From positions 1 to 64,000 of the forward strand of contig JAFLEA010000001.1 of assembly GCA_017302035.1 (NCBI GenBank): 64,000 nucleotides of DNA. The letters run 5' to 3'. Below, one piece after another: positions 12,443 through 22,316 of the stretch. Position 1 is the first letter of the stretch. Every line of letters begins with the position of its first letter. The stretch is from Lysobacterales bacterium. GTDB taxonomy: Bacteria > Pseudomonadota > Gammaproteobacteria > Xanthomonadales > Xanthomonadaceae. The notes beneath the pieces are model-generated. The model did not search any database. It was not told the DNA's origin and saw only the letters and a list, made by a program, of their open reading frames with translations. A program made the translations under genes and the position numbers.

Positions 12443-13324
12443 ATGATCCGAAATCCCCTGGCTGGCGCCTGTCTGGTCGTCCTCGCCCTGGCAGCCTGCT
12501 CGCCGCAGCAGAGCGCCACGCCCGCAGCTGCCGAACCCGCCACCGAAACGGTCGCTCCGGCCACCGCAGCCGATGCCACCCTCGACGCGGCCATCGCCGG
12601 CGCCTGGCGCGATCCGGCCAATGCCGCGCGCGACCCGTACCGCCATCCCGGCGAAACCCTGGCGTTCTTCGGCATCCGCCCGGACATGACCGTGGTCGAG
12701 ATCACCCCCGGCGGCGGCTGGTACGCGGAGATCCTGGCGCCGTACCTGAAGGAGCATGGCCACTACGTGGCGGCCGTGGTCGATCCGATGGCGGTGCCCG
12801 AAGGCCGCGGCCGCGACTACCAGCAGAAATCGAAGGATGGCCTGGAGAAGAAATTCGCCGAGGCACCGGCGCAGTTCGAGCGGGCCACGGTGGTGACCTA
12901 CGATCCGACGGCACCGGTGCTCGGCGAGCCCGGCTCGGCGGACCTGGTGGTGACCTTCCGCAACGTGCACAACTGGCGTGGCGACGGCCAGGCCGAGGGC
13001 ATGTTCAAGGGGTTCTACGAGGCGCTCAAGCCCGGCGGCACGCTCGGCGTGGTCGAACATCGCGCCAGCGGCGACGTGGCCGACGACGACCAGAGCGGCT
13101 ATGTCGGCCAGGACCAGGTCATCGCCCTGGCCACCGCCGCCGGCTTCGAGTTGGCCGCGACCAGCGAGGTCAATGCCAATCCGCTGGATACCAAGGACCA
13201 CCCGAACGGGGTGTGGACGCTGCCGCCGTCCAACAACCACCCGGAGGAGGATCGCGCCAAGTACCAGGCGATCGGCGAGAGCGACCGGATGACGCTGCGC
13301 TTCGTCAAGCCGCGCCAGGAATAA
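12443..13324 (+). CDS. Lipoprotein with class I SAM-methyltransferase fold
   Basis: A 293-residue protein. The N-terminus MIRNPLAGACLVVLALAACS has a lipobox (LAAC), followed by an Ala/Thr-rich linker to about residue 45. The body resembles a class I methyltransferase: motif I is VVEITPGGGWYAEIL, an aspartate follows in VVDPMAV, motif IV is DLVVTFRNVHNW, and post-motif LKPGGTLGVVEHRA is also typical. Such exported methyltransferase-like lipoproteins are common in Xanthomonadales and related groups, yet SAM is not expected in the periplasm, so the fold may have been reused for another task. It is monocistronic, with an 88-bp gap to the next gene. Confidence 0.8.
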   Translation: MIRNPLAGACLVVLALAACSPQQSATPAAAEPATETVAPATAADATLDAAIAGAWRDPANAARDPYRHPGETLAFFGIRPDMTVVEITPGGGWYAEILAPYLKEHGHYVAAVVDPMAVPEGRGRDYQQKSKDGLEKKFAEAPAQFERATVVTYDPTAPVLGEPGSADLVVTFRNVHNWRGDGQAEGMFKGFYEALKPGGTLGVVEHRASGDVADDDQSGYVGQDQVIALATAAGFELAATSEVNANPLDTKDHPNGVWTLPPSNNHPEEDRAKYQAIGESDRMTLRFVKPRQE

Positions 13325-13412
13325 TGGCTCGGGGTGGATGCCGGGACCGTCCCCGCGGCGGCCCGGCGTTTCCGACGTCTCGGCACCTCTCGCTGGCGCG
13401 CGGCACGGCACG

Positions 13413-13976
13413 ATGCTGATCGCTTTCAACAAGCCCCATGGCGTGCTGTGCCAGTTCACCGACCGCAGCACGCCGCCGCGCCCGACCCTGGCTGCTTTCG
13501 GCCTACCGCCGGAGGTCTACGCCGCCGGCCGCCTGGACCACGACAGCGAAGGCCTGCTGCTGCTCACCGACGACGGCACCCTCGCGCACAGGCTCACCGA
13601 TCCGCGGCACAAGCAGCCCAAGACCTACTGGGTGCAGGTGGAAGGCGAACCACGCGAGGAGCAACTGGGCATCCTGCGCGAAGGCGTGGTCCTCAACGAT
13701 GGCCCGACCCGGCCGGCGCAGGCGCGCCGACTCGACCCGCCGCCGACGTTGTGGCCACGCGAGCCGCCGGTGCGCTACCGCAAGACCGTGCCCGACGCCT
13801 GGCTGGAAATCGTCATCGGCGAAGGCCGCAACCGCCAGGTGCGGCGCATGACCGCCGCCGTCGGCCTGCCGACGCTGCGGCTGGTGCGGGTGGCGATCGG
13901 TCCGTACCGGCTGCACGGGTTGGCCGGTGCTGAAGGTTGGCTTCCGCCCGGCCAATGGCGCCGCGTCGATGGATGA
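13413..13976 (+). CDS. rluE: 23S rRNA pseudouridine synthase (RluE-type)
   Basis: A 187-residue RsuA-family pseudouridine synthase lacking the N-terminal S4 domain, as RluE does. The start MLIAFNKPHGVLCQFTDRS is characteristic, the catalytic aspartate lies in AGRLDHDSEGLLLLTDDG, and the RNA-binding end is GEGRNRQVRRMTAAVG. RluE isomerises a uridine in helix 89 of 23S rRNA (U2457 in E. coli numbering). ATG at 13413 is preferred over an upstream in-frame ATG because the family begins with the xxxxNKPxG block. It is slightly shorter than E. coli RluE (217 residues). Confidence 0.87.
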   Translation: MLIAFNKPHGVLCQFTDRSTPPRPTLAAFGLPPEVYAAGRLDHDSEGLLLLTDDGTLAHRLTDPRHKQPKTYWVQVEGEPREEQLGILREGVVLNDGPTRPAQARRLDPPPTLWPREPPVRYRKTVPDAWLEIVIGEGRNRQVRRMTAAVGLPTLRLVRVAIGPYRLHGLAGAEGWLPPGQWRRVDG

Positions 13977-14093
13977 TCCCGATCCGCGCCCGTCCTGCGG
14001 CGCGGGGGGCGGATGGACGGATCTTCCGCGAAAGAAACGGAAGCAGCCGACCCGCCGTCGGCGCCACCCCGAAACACCGCTCCGGTGCGGCCG

Positions 14094-14477
14094 TCAGGCC
14101 TTGGCAGGTTGCCGGCGCCGGCGCGGCGTGCGCGGACGGACGACCGCCGCTTCGCTTTCGTCGCTGGCGATGCGCCGGGCCTGGCCTTCGATCGCTTCCT
14201 GCTGCCGGCGCTTGCGGCCCTTGCGGTACAACACGTAGGCCAACACGCCGGCGCCGACCACCGCCGCGGCGGTGGCCACCGCGACCGGATGCCGGCGCAC
14301 GGTGCCGCGGGCGTAGCCGAGCCCGGCCTTGGCCGCGCCCAGCGCTGCGCCGGTCTTGATCCACTGCTCGGCGTCGACGCCGGCGTCGCGCAGGCTGGCG
14401 CTGGCCTGGCGCAGCCCGGCACCGGCCTGTTCGGCCAGGTCCAGGGCGCGATCGGTGAGATGGGACATCCTGCTCAT
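14094..14477 (-). CDS. Small membrane-anchored protein (DUF883/ElaB-like appearance)
   Basis: A 127-residue protein: an N-terminal amphipathic helix (MSRMSHLTDRALDLAEQAGA onward), one transmembrane segment (VAVATAAAVVGAGVLAYVLY, about residues 74-93) and a very basic tail ending RRRRQPAKA. This plan resembles ElaB/YqjD-type membrane proteins that bind ribosomes or phage-shock type stress proteins, but similarity is by layout only. A GGAG sequence lies a suitable distance before ATG 14477. It stands alone between the rluE end and the hrpB end. Confidence 0.65.
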   Translation of the reverse strand: MSRMSHLTDRALDLAEQAGAGLRQASASLRDAGVDAEQWIKTGAALGAAKAGLGYARGTVRRHPVAVATAAAVVGAGVLAYVLYRKGRKRRQQEAIEGQARRIASDESEAAVVRPRTPRRRRQPAKA

Positions 14478-14685
14478 GGGAGACTCCGCGGGAGGCAAGG
14501 GGGACATTGCCAGTATCGGCGATGCATATGTGCAAGATACGTCAGCAACGGCGGCGAGTGGCCGCTTCCGCGGCCGGGCGAAGGGTGCGGTTCATCACCG
14601 CGGCAGGCGAGGGGACCGCGATCCAGGTTCCGCCGGTCCGCCGGCCCGCCCATGGCCGGCCACCGGCACGTCGTACCGCCGGCCC

Positions 14686-17196
14686 TCACGTCCCGCGCGG
14701 TTTCGCACGATGCGTGGCCACCGCATTCCAGGGGTCTTCCGGCCAGGGATGCCGGGGGTAGCGCCCCTTCATCTCCTTGCGCACTTCCGGATAGGTCCGG
14801 TCCCAGAACCCCTTCAGGTCGCGGGTGACCTGCAGCGGCCGGCCGCCGGGGGAGAGCAGGTGCAGGGTCAGCGGCACCCGACCTTCGGCGATCGCCGGGG
14901 TATCGGCCAGGCCGAACAGTTCCTGCAGCTTCACCGCCAGCACCGGCGGCTGCGGCACGCCGTCGTGGTCCAGCGCGTACTCGACCCGCCGCTCCATCCC
15001 GGAGGGAACCGCGATCCGGGTTGGCGCCAGCCGGTCGAGTTGCTGGCGCAGGCCCCAGGGCAGCGGCGATTTCAGGGCCTCGCCCAGTTCCTCCTCCGAT
15101 ACCGCATCGAGCCGGGTCTTGCCGGCGAAGGCAGGCCTGAGCCACGCATCCAGGGTGGCCAGCAGGGCCGCGTCGGACAGGTCCGGCAAACCCAGCTCCG
15201 GCATCCAGTGCCGCAGCGAGACTTCGCGCGCCTGCCACTGGCGCAGACCCTCGGTCCACGGCAATGCGTCGATGCCCAGTTCGCGCACCGCTTCGGTCAG
15301 CGCCTGCGCGGCCTGGGCCGGATCGACCCGGCCGGCGGGGCGGCTGTCGAGCACGATCCGGTCGAAACGCGATTCGCGCCGTGCCACCAGCGCGCGCTTG
15401 CCCGCGTCCCATACCGCGCCTTCGCGCTCGACGAAGCGCTCGGGGAAATCGGCGCGCAGGCGCACTTCGTCCACCGGCGCGGCGCGCAGCAGCAGGGCGT
15501 CGCCACGCGGCTCGAAGCGCAACTCGCTGGCCACCAGCCACGGCTCGCCGCGCAGTGCACTGTCGTCGAACAGGCGCGCGCTGCGGCCGTTGGCCAACTG
15601 GTAGCGCAGGGGATCGACCGGATGCCGGGCCGCGATCCGGTCGGGGTAGGCGTGGGCGAGCAGGTCGCCCAGCGCGTGCGCTTCGACGTCCGATGGCGGC
15701 GCGGCTTCGCAACGCAGGCGGCGGCGCCATTGCTGGGCCGCCGCATCGATCGCGGCCAGGGCCGAACGACTGGCATCGGCCGGTGCGCGACCACCCCGGA
15801 ACGCGGCCAACGCCCGCCAGCGTTCGGCCAGCGCATCGCTGCGGCTGCGCAGCGGATCGCGGGCCTCGACCAGCGCGGCCAGATCGGCGGCCAGCGCCTG
15901 TTCGCGCGGGTCGCGCGCGGCCAGCAGCATCGCCGCCAAACGCGGGTGGATGCCGAGCGCGAGCATGCGCCTGCCGAGCGCGGTGATGATGCCGCCCGCC
16001 TCCGACAACGCGCCCAGCCGCAGCAGCAGTTCGCGGGCGGCAGCCATCGCCCCGGGCGGCGGGGAATCGACGAAACGCAAGCCGGCACTGCCCCAGGCCG
16101 CCAGTTCCAGCGCCAGCCCGGCGAGTTCGACCTGGGCGATCTCCGGCCGGCGCTGCGCATCCAGCCGCTGCGATTCGGGCCACAGGCGCCAGGCCCGGCC
16201 CGCGGCGACGCGGCCGGCACGGCCGGCGCGCTGCTCGGCCGAGGCCTGGGAGATGGCCACAGCGTCCAGGCGCGAGAACCCGCTGTTGGGGTCGAAGCGC
16301 GGCTCGCGCGCCAGGCCGCTGTCGATCACCACGCGCACGCCGGGCAGGGTGACGGAGGATTCGGCGACGTTGGTCGCCAGCACCACGCGGCGGCGACCGT
16401 CCGGCGCCGGCTGCAGCACCCGCGACTGTTGTTCCACCGGCAGCTCGCCGTGCAGGGCGAGGACATCGGTGGCGGGTGGCAGCGCGGCCGCTTCCAGCGC
16501 CGTGCCCAGCCGCGCGATTTCGCGCTGGCCGGGCAGGAACACCAGCACGTCGCCAGGATGCTGCGCCAGCGCCTGTTCGGTGGCCCGGCGCGCCTGCGAT
16601 TCCAGCGATTCGTCGCGCCGGGCGGGGAAGTGCGCCACCTGCACCGGGTAGCTGCGGCCCGTGCTGGAGAGGCGGGGTGCATCGAGGAATGCAGCCAGGC
16701 GCTCGCCGTCGAGCGTGGCCGACATCACCACGATGCGCAGGTCCTCGCGCAGGCCGGCCTGCACGTCCAGCGCCAGCGCCAGGCCGAGGTCGGCCGACAG
16801 ATGGCGCTCGTGGAACTCGTCGAACAGCAGCGCGCCGATCCCTTCGAGCAAGGGGTCGTCCTGGATCATGCGGGTGAGGATGCCCTCGGTGACCACTTCG
16901 ATCCGGGTTCGCGTCGAAACCCTGTTCTCGAAACGGATGCGGTAACCGACCGTCTGGCCCGGCTCCTCGCCGAGCTGGCGGGCCATGAACATCGCCGCGC
17001 TGCGCGCCGCCACCCGGCGCGGTTCCAGCACCACGATCCGGCGACCCTGCAGCCACGGCGCGTCGAGCAGGGCCAGCGGCACCTGGGTGGTCTTGCCTGC
17101 GCCGGGCGGCGCCTCCAGGACCAGGCGCGGGTGCGTCGCCAGGCTGTCGGCGATCGCGGGCAGCAGCGCGGCGATGGGGAAGTCGCGGGGATCCAT
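14686..17196 (-). CDS. hrpB: ATP-dependent helicase HrpB
   Basis: An 836-residue DExH-box helicase. Motifs in order: Walker A APPGAGKTTQVP (about 29-40), LEPRRVAARS, the DEFHERH box, MSATLDG, VVLATNVAESSVTLPGV and QRAGRAGR, followed by the winged-helix/ratchet region and the long HrpB-specific C-terminal domain ending in RYPRHPWPEDPW. This domain order and size identify HrpB rather than HrpA. Its nucleic-acid substrate is not well defined; it is unrelated to type III secretion despite the name. ATG at 17196 is the start because MDPRDFPIAALLPAI aligns with the family; the longer upstream frame lies antisense to tatD. It is divergent from tatD over 105 bp. Confidence 0.95.
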   Translation of the reverse strand: MDPRDFPIAALLPAIADSLATHPRLVLEAPPGAGKTTQVPLALLDAPWLQGRRIVVLEPRRVAARSAAMFMARQLGEEPGQTVGYRIRFENRVSTRTRIEVVTEGILTRMIQDDPLLEGIGALLFDEFHERHLSADLGLALALDVQAGLREDLRIVVMSATLDGERLAAFLDAPRLSSTGRSYPVQVAHFPARRDESLESQARRATEQALAQHPGDVLVFLPGQREIARLGTALEAAALPPATDVLALHGELPVEQQSRVLQPAPDGRRRVVLATNVAESSVTLPGVRVVIDSGLAREPRFDPNSGFSRLDAVAISQASAEQRAGRAGRVAAGRAWRLWPESQRLDAQRRPEIAQVELAGLALELAAWGSAGLRFVDSPPPGAMAAARELLLRLGALSEAGGIITALGRRMLALGIHPRLAAMLLAARDPREQALAADLAALVEARDPLRSRSDALAERWRALAAFRGGRAPADASRSALAAIDAAAQQWRRRLRCEAAPPSDVEAHALGDLLAHAYPDRIAARHPVDPLRYQLANGRSARLFDDSALRGEPWLVASELRFEPRGDALLLRAAPVDEVRLRADFPERFVEREGAVWDAGKRALVARRESRFDRIVLDSRPAGRVDPAQAAQALTEAVRELGIDALPWTEGLRQWQAREVSLRHWMPELGLPDLSDAALLATLDAWLRPAFAGKTRLDAVSEEELGEALKSPLPWGLRQQLDRLAPTRIAVPSGMERRVEYALDHDGVPQPPVLAVKLQELFGLADTPAIAEGRVPLTLHLLSPGGRPLQVTRDLKGFWDRTYPEVRKEMKGRYPRHPWPEDPWNAVATHRAKPRGT

Positions 17197-17301
17197 GCGC
17201 GCAAGGATACGGTGCCTGTCCGTTCGCGTGGCCGTGCGGCTCCGGCGTATGCAGCCCACCGTCGGCTCTACAATGGCGATCCCGCACCGGTTCCATCCCG
17301 C

Positions 17302-18114
17302 ATGCAACTGATCGACACCGGCCTCAACCTCACCCACGACAGCTTCGACCGCGACCGCGACGCGGTCTGGCGGCGCGCGCGCGAAGCCGGAGTGACCCGC
17401 GCGATCCTCACCGGCGCCAGCCGCGAACATTCGCCCAGGGCGCTGGAACTGGCGCGCACCCGGCCGGGCGAATGGTTCGCCACCGCCGGCGTGCACCCGC
17501 ACCATGCGCTCGAATACACCGACGAGTGCGACGCGGAACTGCGTGCCCTGCACGCGCACCCGGACGTGGTGGCGGTGGGCGAGTGCGGGCTGGACTACTT
17601 CCGCGACTTCTCGCCGCGTCCGGCGCAGCGCAAGGCGTTCGAACGCCAGCTGCAGATCGCGGCCGACCTGGCCGTCGCCGGCGTGGCCAAGCCGCTGTTC
17701 CTGCACCAGCGCGATGCGCACGCCGATTTCATGGCGATCATGAAGCAGCTCGATGGCCGGCTCGGCCCGGCGGTGGTGCACTGCTTCACCGGCACCCGCG
17801 AGGAACTGTTCGACTATCTCGACCAGGACTGGTACGTGGGCATCACCGGCTGGCTGTGCGACGAGCGCCGCGGCCGGCACCTGCGCGAGATCGTCGGCAA
17901 CATCCCCGCCAACCGGCTGTTGGTCGAGACCGACGCACCCTACCTGCTGCCGCGCACGCTCAGGCCGATGCCGAAGGACCGCCGCAACGAGCCGGCGTTC
18001 CTGCCGCACATCGTCGAGGAACTGGCGCGCGACCGCGGCGAGGACGTGACCGCCACCGCGGCGGCCAGCACCGCCGCCGCGACCGCATTCTTCCGCCTGC
18101 CCGAACCGGCCTGA
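17302..18114 (+). CDS. tatD: TatD-family metal-dependent deoxyribonuclease
   Basis: A 270-residue TIM-barrel metal hydrolase. The TatD signatures are present: the N-terminal LIDTGLNLTHDSF (metal ligands normally include HxH here, but this protein has TGLNL as in true TatD), GVHPHHA, AVGECGLDYFRDFSPR, FLHQRDA, VVHCFTGTREE and LVETDAPYLLPR. TatD is a 3'-5' exonuclease/3' phosphodiesterase for DNA damage and is not part of Tat export. A -10-like TACAAT lies at 17269-17274, 27 bp before the ATG, without a good -35. The gene is convergent with panE. Confidence 0.93.
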   Translation: MQLIDTGLNLTHDSFDRDRDAVWRRAREAGVTRAILTGASREHSPRALELARTRPGEWFATAGVHPHHALEYTDECDAELRALHAHPDVVAVGECGLDYFRDFSPRPAQRKAFERQLQIAADLAVAGVAKPLFLHQRDAHADFMAIMKQLDGRLGPAVVHCFTGTREELFDYLDQDWYVGITGWLCDERRGRHLREIVGNIPANRLLVETDAPYLLPRTLRPMPKDRRNEPAFLPHIVEELARDRGEDVTATAAASTAAATAFFRLPEPA

Positions 18115-18231
18115 CGGCCGCCGTCCCGGCACAGGCCGAAGGCGCTGCGGCGGCCGCATGGCGGGGCAGCCCGCGCCTTGGCGCCCGAAGGCAGGAAATC
18201 GCCAGATTCCGGCCCGTGCCGCAGCGCCGGA

Positions 18232-19158
18232 TCACGCGCCTTCGTATACCTGCAGGTGTACCCAGGCCGCGCGCAGGTTGGGGGCATCGATGCCGTGCGC
18301 AAGGGTGCGCCGGAACATGTCGCCGACGATGTGCGCCGCCTCCACCCGCCCGCCGGATTCGAGGTCGCGCAGCATCGAGGCCTTCACTTCCGAGCCGGCG
18401 AGGGTGAGGCCGGTGCGCGCGGTATCGCGCGCCTTCTGCGGCACCGGCCGACCCTCGGCCCGGGCCACCGCCAGGCATTCCTCGTGCAGCGCAGCCATGA
18501 ATTCCGCGCCGCCTTCGCTGGCGACGATCCTGCCGACGCCGGCACGCATCAGGCAGGTGCCGGCGGCGAGCGTCGCCAGGAAACTGAACTTGTTCCATTG
18601 CGCCTGGGCGATGTCGGCGCTGGCCTCGTGCTCGATCCCGGCCTTCGCGCACAGGGCAGCGAAGGCCTCAACCCGCGCGCTGGTGCCGCCGTCGCGCTCG
18701 CCGAAGGTGATCGACGCCGGCCGCCCCAGGTGCAGGATGCCGCCATCGGCCGCCTTGGCCGCGCTGATGAAGCACAACCCGCCGAGCACCCGTTCGCGGC
18801 CGAAGCGCGCGTCCAGCAGCGGGTAGTGGCGCAGGCCGTTGAGGATCGGCATCACCGCGGTGCCGGGCCCGACCGCCGGTGCGATCGCCTCGACCGCGCT
18901 GTCCAGGTCGTAGGCCTTGCACGACAGCACCACCAGGTCGAACGGCGCGGCCGCCGCCAGCGCGGGCAGATCCCCGGCGACGACGTGCACGACCGGGACC
19001 GTGGCATCGCCCAGCGGACTGTGGATCGACAGCCCGTCGCGTTCGAGCTGGGCTGCGCGCGCCGGGCGCACCAGGAAGGTCGCGTCCGCGCCCGACTGGG
19101 CCAGGCGCCCGCCGAAGTAACCGCCGGTGCCGCCGGCGCCGAGAACCAGGATGCGCAT
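18232..19158 (-). CDS. panE: 2-dehydropantoate 2-reductase
   Basis: A 308-residue NADPH-dependent ketopantoate reductase family enzyme that makes pantoate for coenzyme A. The N-terminal Rossmann motif is VLGAGGTGGYFGGRLAQSG, the family block VLSCKAYDLDSAVEAI contains the conserved lysine, and the C-terminal helical domain has WNKFSFLATLAAGTCL (with the catalytic lysine) and SMLRDLESGGRVEAAHIVGD. All expected residues appear present. Many genomes carry several ApbA/PanE paralogues, so the physiological role as the pantothenate enzyme is likely but not certain. Confidence 0.88.
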   Translation of the reverse strand: MRILVLGAGGTGGYFGGRLAQSGADATFLVRPARAAQLERDGLSIHSPLGDATVPVVHVVAGDLPALAAAAPFDLVVLSCKAYDLDSAVEAIAPAVGPGTAVMPILNGLRHYPLLDARFGRERVLGGLCFISAAKAADGGILHLGRPASITFGERDGGTSARVEAFAALCAKAGIEHEASADIAQAQWNKFSFLATLAAGTCLMRAGVGRIVASEGGAEFMAALHEECLAVARAEGRPVPQKARDTARTGLTLAGSEVKASMLRDLESGGRVEAAHIVGDMFRRTLAHGIDAPNLRAAWVHLQVYEGA

Positions 19159-19269
19159 GGACGCGCTCGCTTCGTCCGTGGGGGTGCCTGCATTCTAGGC
19201 CGCCCGCGCAATCGCACGAGCCCCCACATTGTTATGCTCGCCGCGCCGCCTTTCCCTGGGAGTCGCCGC

Positions 19270-20463
19270 ATGCACCGACGCTCGTTCCTGGGCACGGCCG
19301 GGGTCTCGCTGGCGCTGGCTGCCACGGCGGCCCGCGCGCGACCGCTGGCGGTGGACGCCGCCGCCGATCCGGATCCGGGCAAGTTCGCCCGCCCATCGCC
19401 GCTGGCTCCGATCCACGCCAGCGCCGACCGCATCATCGACATCGGCGCCTGCACCCGGCCGTTCCGCGCCCAGGGCCCGCGCATCGAAGCCGAGCGCGTC
19501 GGCCGCCACACCGTGATCCACAACTACGGCCATGGCGGCAGCGGCTGGTCGCTGTCCTGGGGCGCGGCCCAGGAAGCGGTCGCACTGGCGATGGCCACCC
19601 GGCAACCGCGCATCGCGGTCGTCGGCTGCGGCGTGATCGGCCTGACCACCGCGCTGGTCGCGCAGCGCGCAGGCTTGCAGGTGCGGATCCATGCCCGCGA
19701 GTTGCCTCCGGACGTGCGTTCGTTCCACGCCACCGGCGTGTGGTCGCCGGATTCGCGCCTGTGCGCCGCCGAGCATGCCACGCCGGCGTTCCAGCAACGC
19801 TGGGAGCGGATGGCGCGCGCCTCGTTCCGGGTCTACCAGACCCTGCTCGGCCTGCCTGGCGAACCGATCGAATGGCGGGACGGCTATGCCCTGTCGGACG
19901 TACCGTTCGACCAGCCTGCCGGCGGCGACGGCGACGACGGGGAGCCGGACTACGCACACCTGGAATGGCGCCTGCTGCGCGACCTGGGCCCGCGCTCGCG
20001 GCCGCTGGCGGCCGGGCAACATCCGTTTCCGGTACCGCACGTGCGCGCCTATACCCAGATGACCTTCAACATCGCCGCCTACGCGCGCCTGCTGATGGAG
20101 GATTTCCGCCGCGCAGGCGGCGAGGTCGCCATCGCCGAGTTCGCCGATCTGGGCGACCTGGTCCGGCTGCAGGAGAAAACCGTGGTCAACGCCACCGGCT
20201 ACGGAGCGCGTGCGTTGCTCGGCGATGACAGCGTCGTGCCGGTGCGCGGCCAGACCGCGCGGCTGGTACCGCAGCCAGAAGTGCGCTACGGCCTGAACTG
20301 GCGCGGTCACAACCTGTTCGTGGTGCCGCGCCGCGACGGGATCCTGGTGCAGGCGCAGGCCCCGGGCGATTTCGGCAATCCCGACGACCGCGTCGACCGG
20401 GCCGCCTCCGAGGCGGCGGTGGCCCGACTGGCGTCGCTGTTCCCTGCACCCGCCGGCGCATGA
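19270..20463 (+). CDS. Tat-exported, circularly permuted D-amino-acid-oxidase-like flavoprotein
   Basis: A 397-residue protein starting with a twin-arginine signal (MHRRSFLGTAGVSLALAATA, cut near ARA). It has all parts of a D-amino-acid oxidase but in changed order. The block that ends the usual enzyme comes first: CTRPFRAQGPRIEAER (61-76) with the substrate-binding arginine, then VIHNYGHGGSGWSLSWGAA (82-100). The FAD-binding start follows: IAVVGCGVIGLTTALVAQRAG (115-135). The protein ends in RGQTARLVPQPEV and VVPRRDGILVQAQ, just where a normal oxidase would go on to the GFRPVRP block. It should bind FAD and oxidise a D-amino acid or similar amine in the periplasm, producing peroxide. Substrate is unknown. 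It is followed 3 bp later by the convergent ABC permease gene. Confidence 0.85.
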   Translation: MHRRSFLGTAGVSLALAATAARARPLAVDAAADPDPGKFARPSPLAPIHASADRIIDIGACTRPFRAQGPRIEAERVGRHTVIHNYGHGGSGWSLSWGAAQEAVALAMATRQPRIAVVGCGVIGLTTALVAQRAGLQVRIHARELPPDVRSFHATGVWSPDSRLCAAEHATPAFQQRWERMARASFRVYQTLLGLPGEPIEWRDGYALSDVPFDQPAGGDGDDGEPDYAHLEWRLLRDLGPRSRPLAAGQHPFPVPHVRAYTQMTFNIAAYARLLMEDFRRAGGEVAIAEFADLGDLVRLQEKTVVNATGYGARALLGDDSVVPVRGQTARLVPQPEVRYGLNWRGHNLFVVPRRDGILVQAQAPGDFGNPDDRVDRAASEAAVARLASLFPAPAGA

Positions 20464-20466
20464 GGA

Positions 20467-21257
20467 TCAGCTGCGCAGGCCCACCCCGCGCCGCAGCAGC
20501 CACAGCGACAGTGCGGCCAGCGCCGCGGCGAAGCCCAGCATCAGCGTGTACGCCACCCACAGCGGCACGTCCGAGGTGCCGAGCAGGCCGAAGCGGAACG
20601 CGTTGACCATGTAGAAGATCGGGTTGGCGTGGGTGGCCGCCTGGGCCCAGCCCGGCAGCAGCTTCACCGAATAGAACACGCCGCCCAGGTAGGTCAGAGG
20701 GGTCAGGATGAAGGTCGGCACGATGGTCACGTCGTCGAACTTCTTGGCGTAGACCGCGTTGACGAAACCGGCCAGCGAGAAGATGGTCGCGCCCAGCACC
20801 ACCGTGCTCAGGGTCACCAGCGGATGCGGCACCCGCACCGTGGTGAACAGCATGGCGATGCCCAGCACGATCGCGCCCACCATCATCCCGCGCAGGACCG
20901 CGCCGGCGACGTAGCCCCACAGGATCACCCAGTTCGGCATCGGGCTGACCAGCAGCTCCTCGACGTGGCGGCCGAACTTGGCGCCGAAGAACGAGGAGGA
21001 GATGTTGCCGTAGCTGTTCTGGATCACGCTCATCATCACCAGGCCGGGGACGATGAACTGCATGTAGGTGTAGCCGCCCATGTCGCCGATCCGCGAGCCG
21101 ATCAGGCCGCCGAAGATCAGGAAGTACAGGGTCATGGTGATCGCCGGCGGCACCAGGGTCTGGGCCCAGATGCGCAGGATCCGGCTCACCTCGCGGCGGA
21201 CGATCGTGCCCAGCGCGACCAGGTTGCGCTGCATGGAGGTCGGTTCGGCGGACGCGC

Positions 21258-21261
<4 letters not shown>
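20467..21261 (-). CDS. ABC-2 type transporter permease (YadH-like)
   Basis: A 264-residue membrane protein with about six hydrophobic segments and the ABC-2 signature region LGGVFYSVKLLPGWAQAATH NPIFYMVNAFR near the C-terminus. The N-terminal cytoplasmic stretch holds IVRREVSRILRIWAQTLVPP, the family start. It is the membrane partner of the ATPase gene immediately upstream: its ATG at 21261 overlaps that gene's stop (ATGA), so translation is probably coupled. YadGH-type exporters have no firmly known substrate; drug, lipid or polysaccharide export are possible. Confidence 0.88.
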
Positions 21262-22211
<950 letters not shown>

Positions 22212-22259
22212 GGACGCCTTCGCGCCGCTTGCCGGCGCCTGATTCGGGGGGCTGCGGCT

Positions 22260-22265
22260 ATTATA
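22260..22265 (-). promoter_or_regulatory. Candidate -10 element of the YadGH-like transporter genes
   Basis: TATAAT on the minus strand about 49 bp before the ATP-binding protein start. The -35 region is poorly conserved (CGGGAC at 17 bp spacing). The overlapping plus-strand reading TATTAT could serve the divergent reductase gene. Confidence 0.4.
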
Positions 22266-22316
22266 GGTCGCCGCCGGGCTTCGTCCCGGCCACGGACTGT
22301 TGCGAAAACCGCCATC

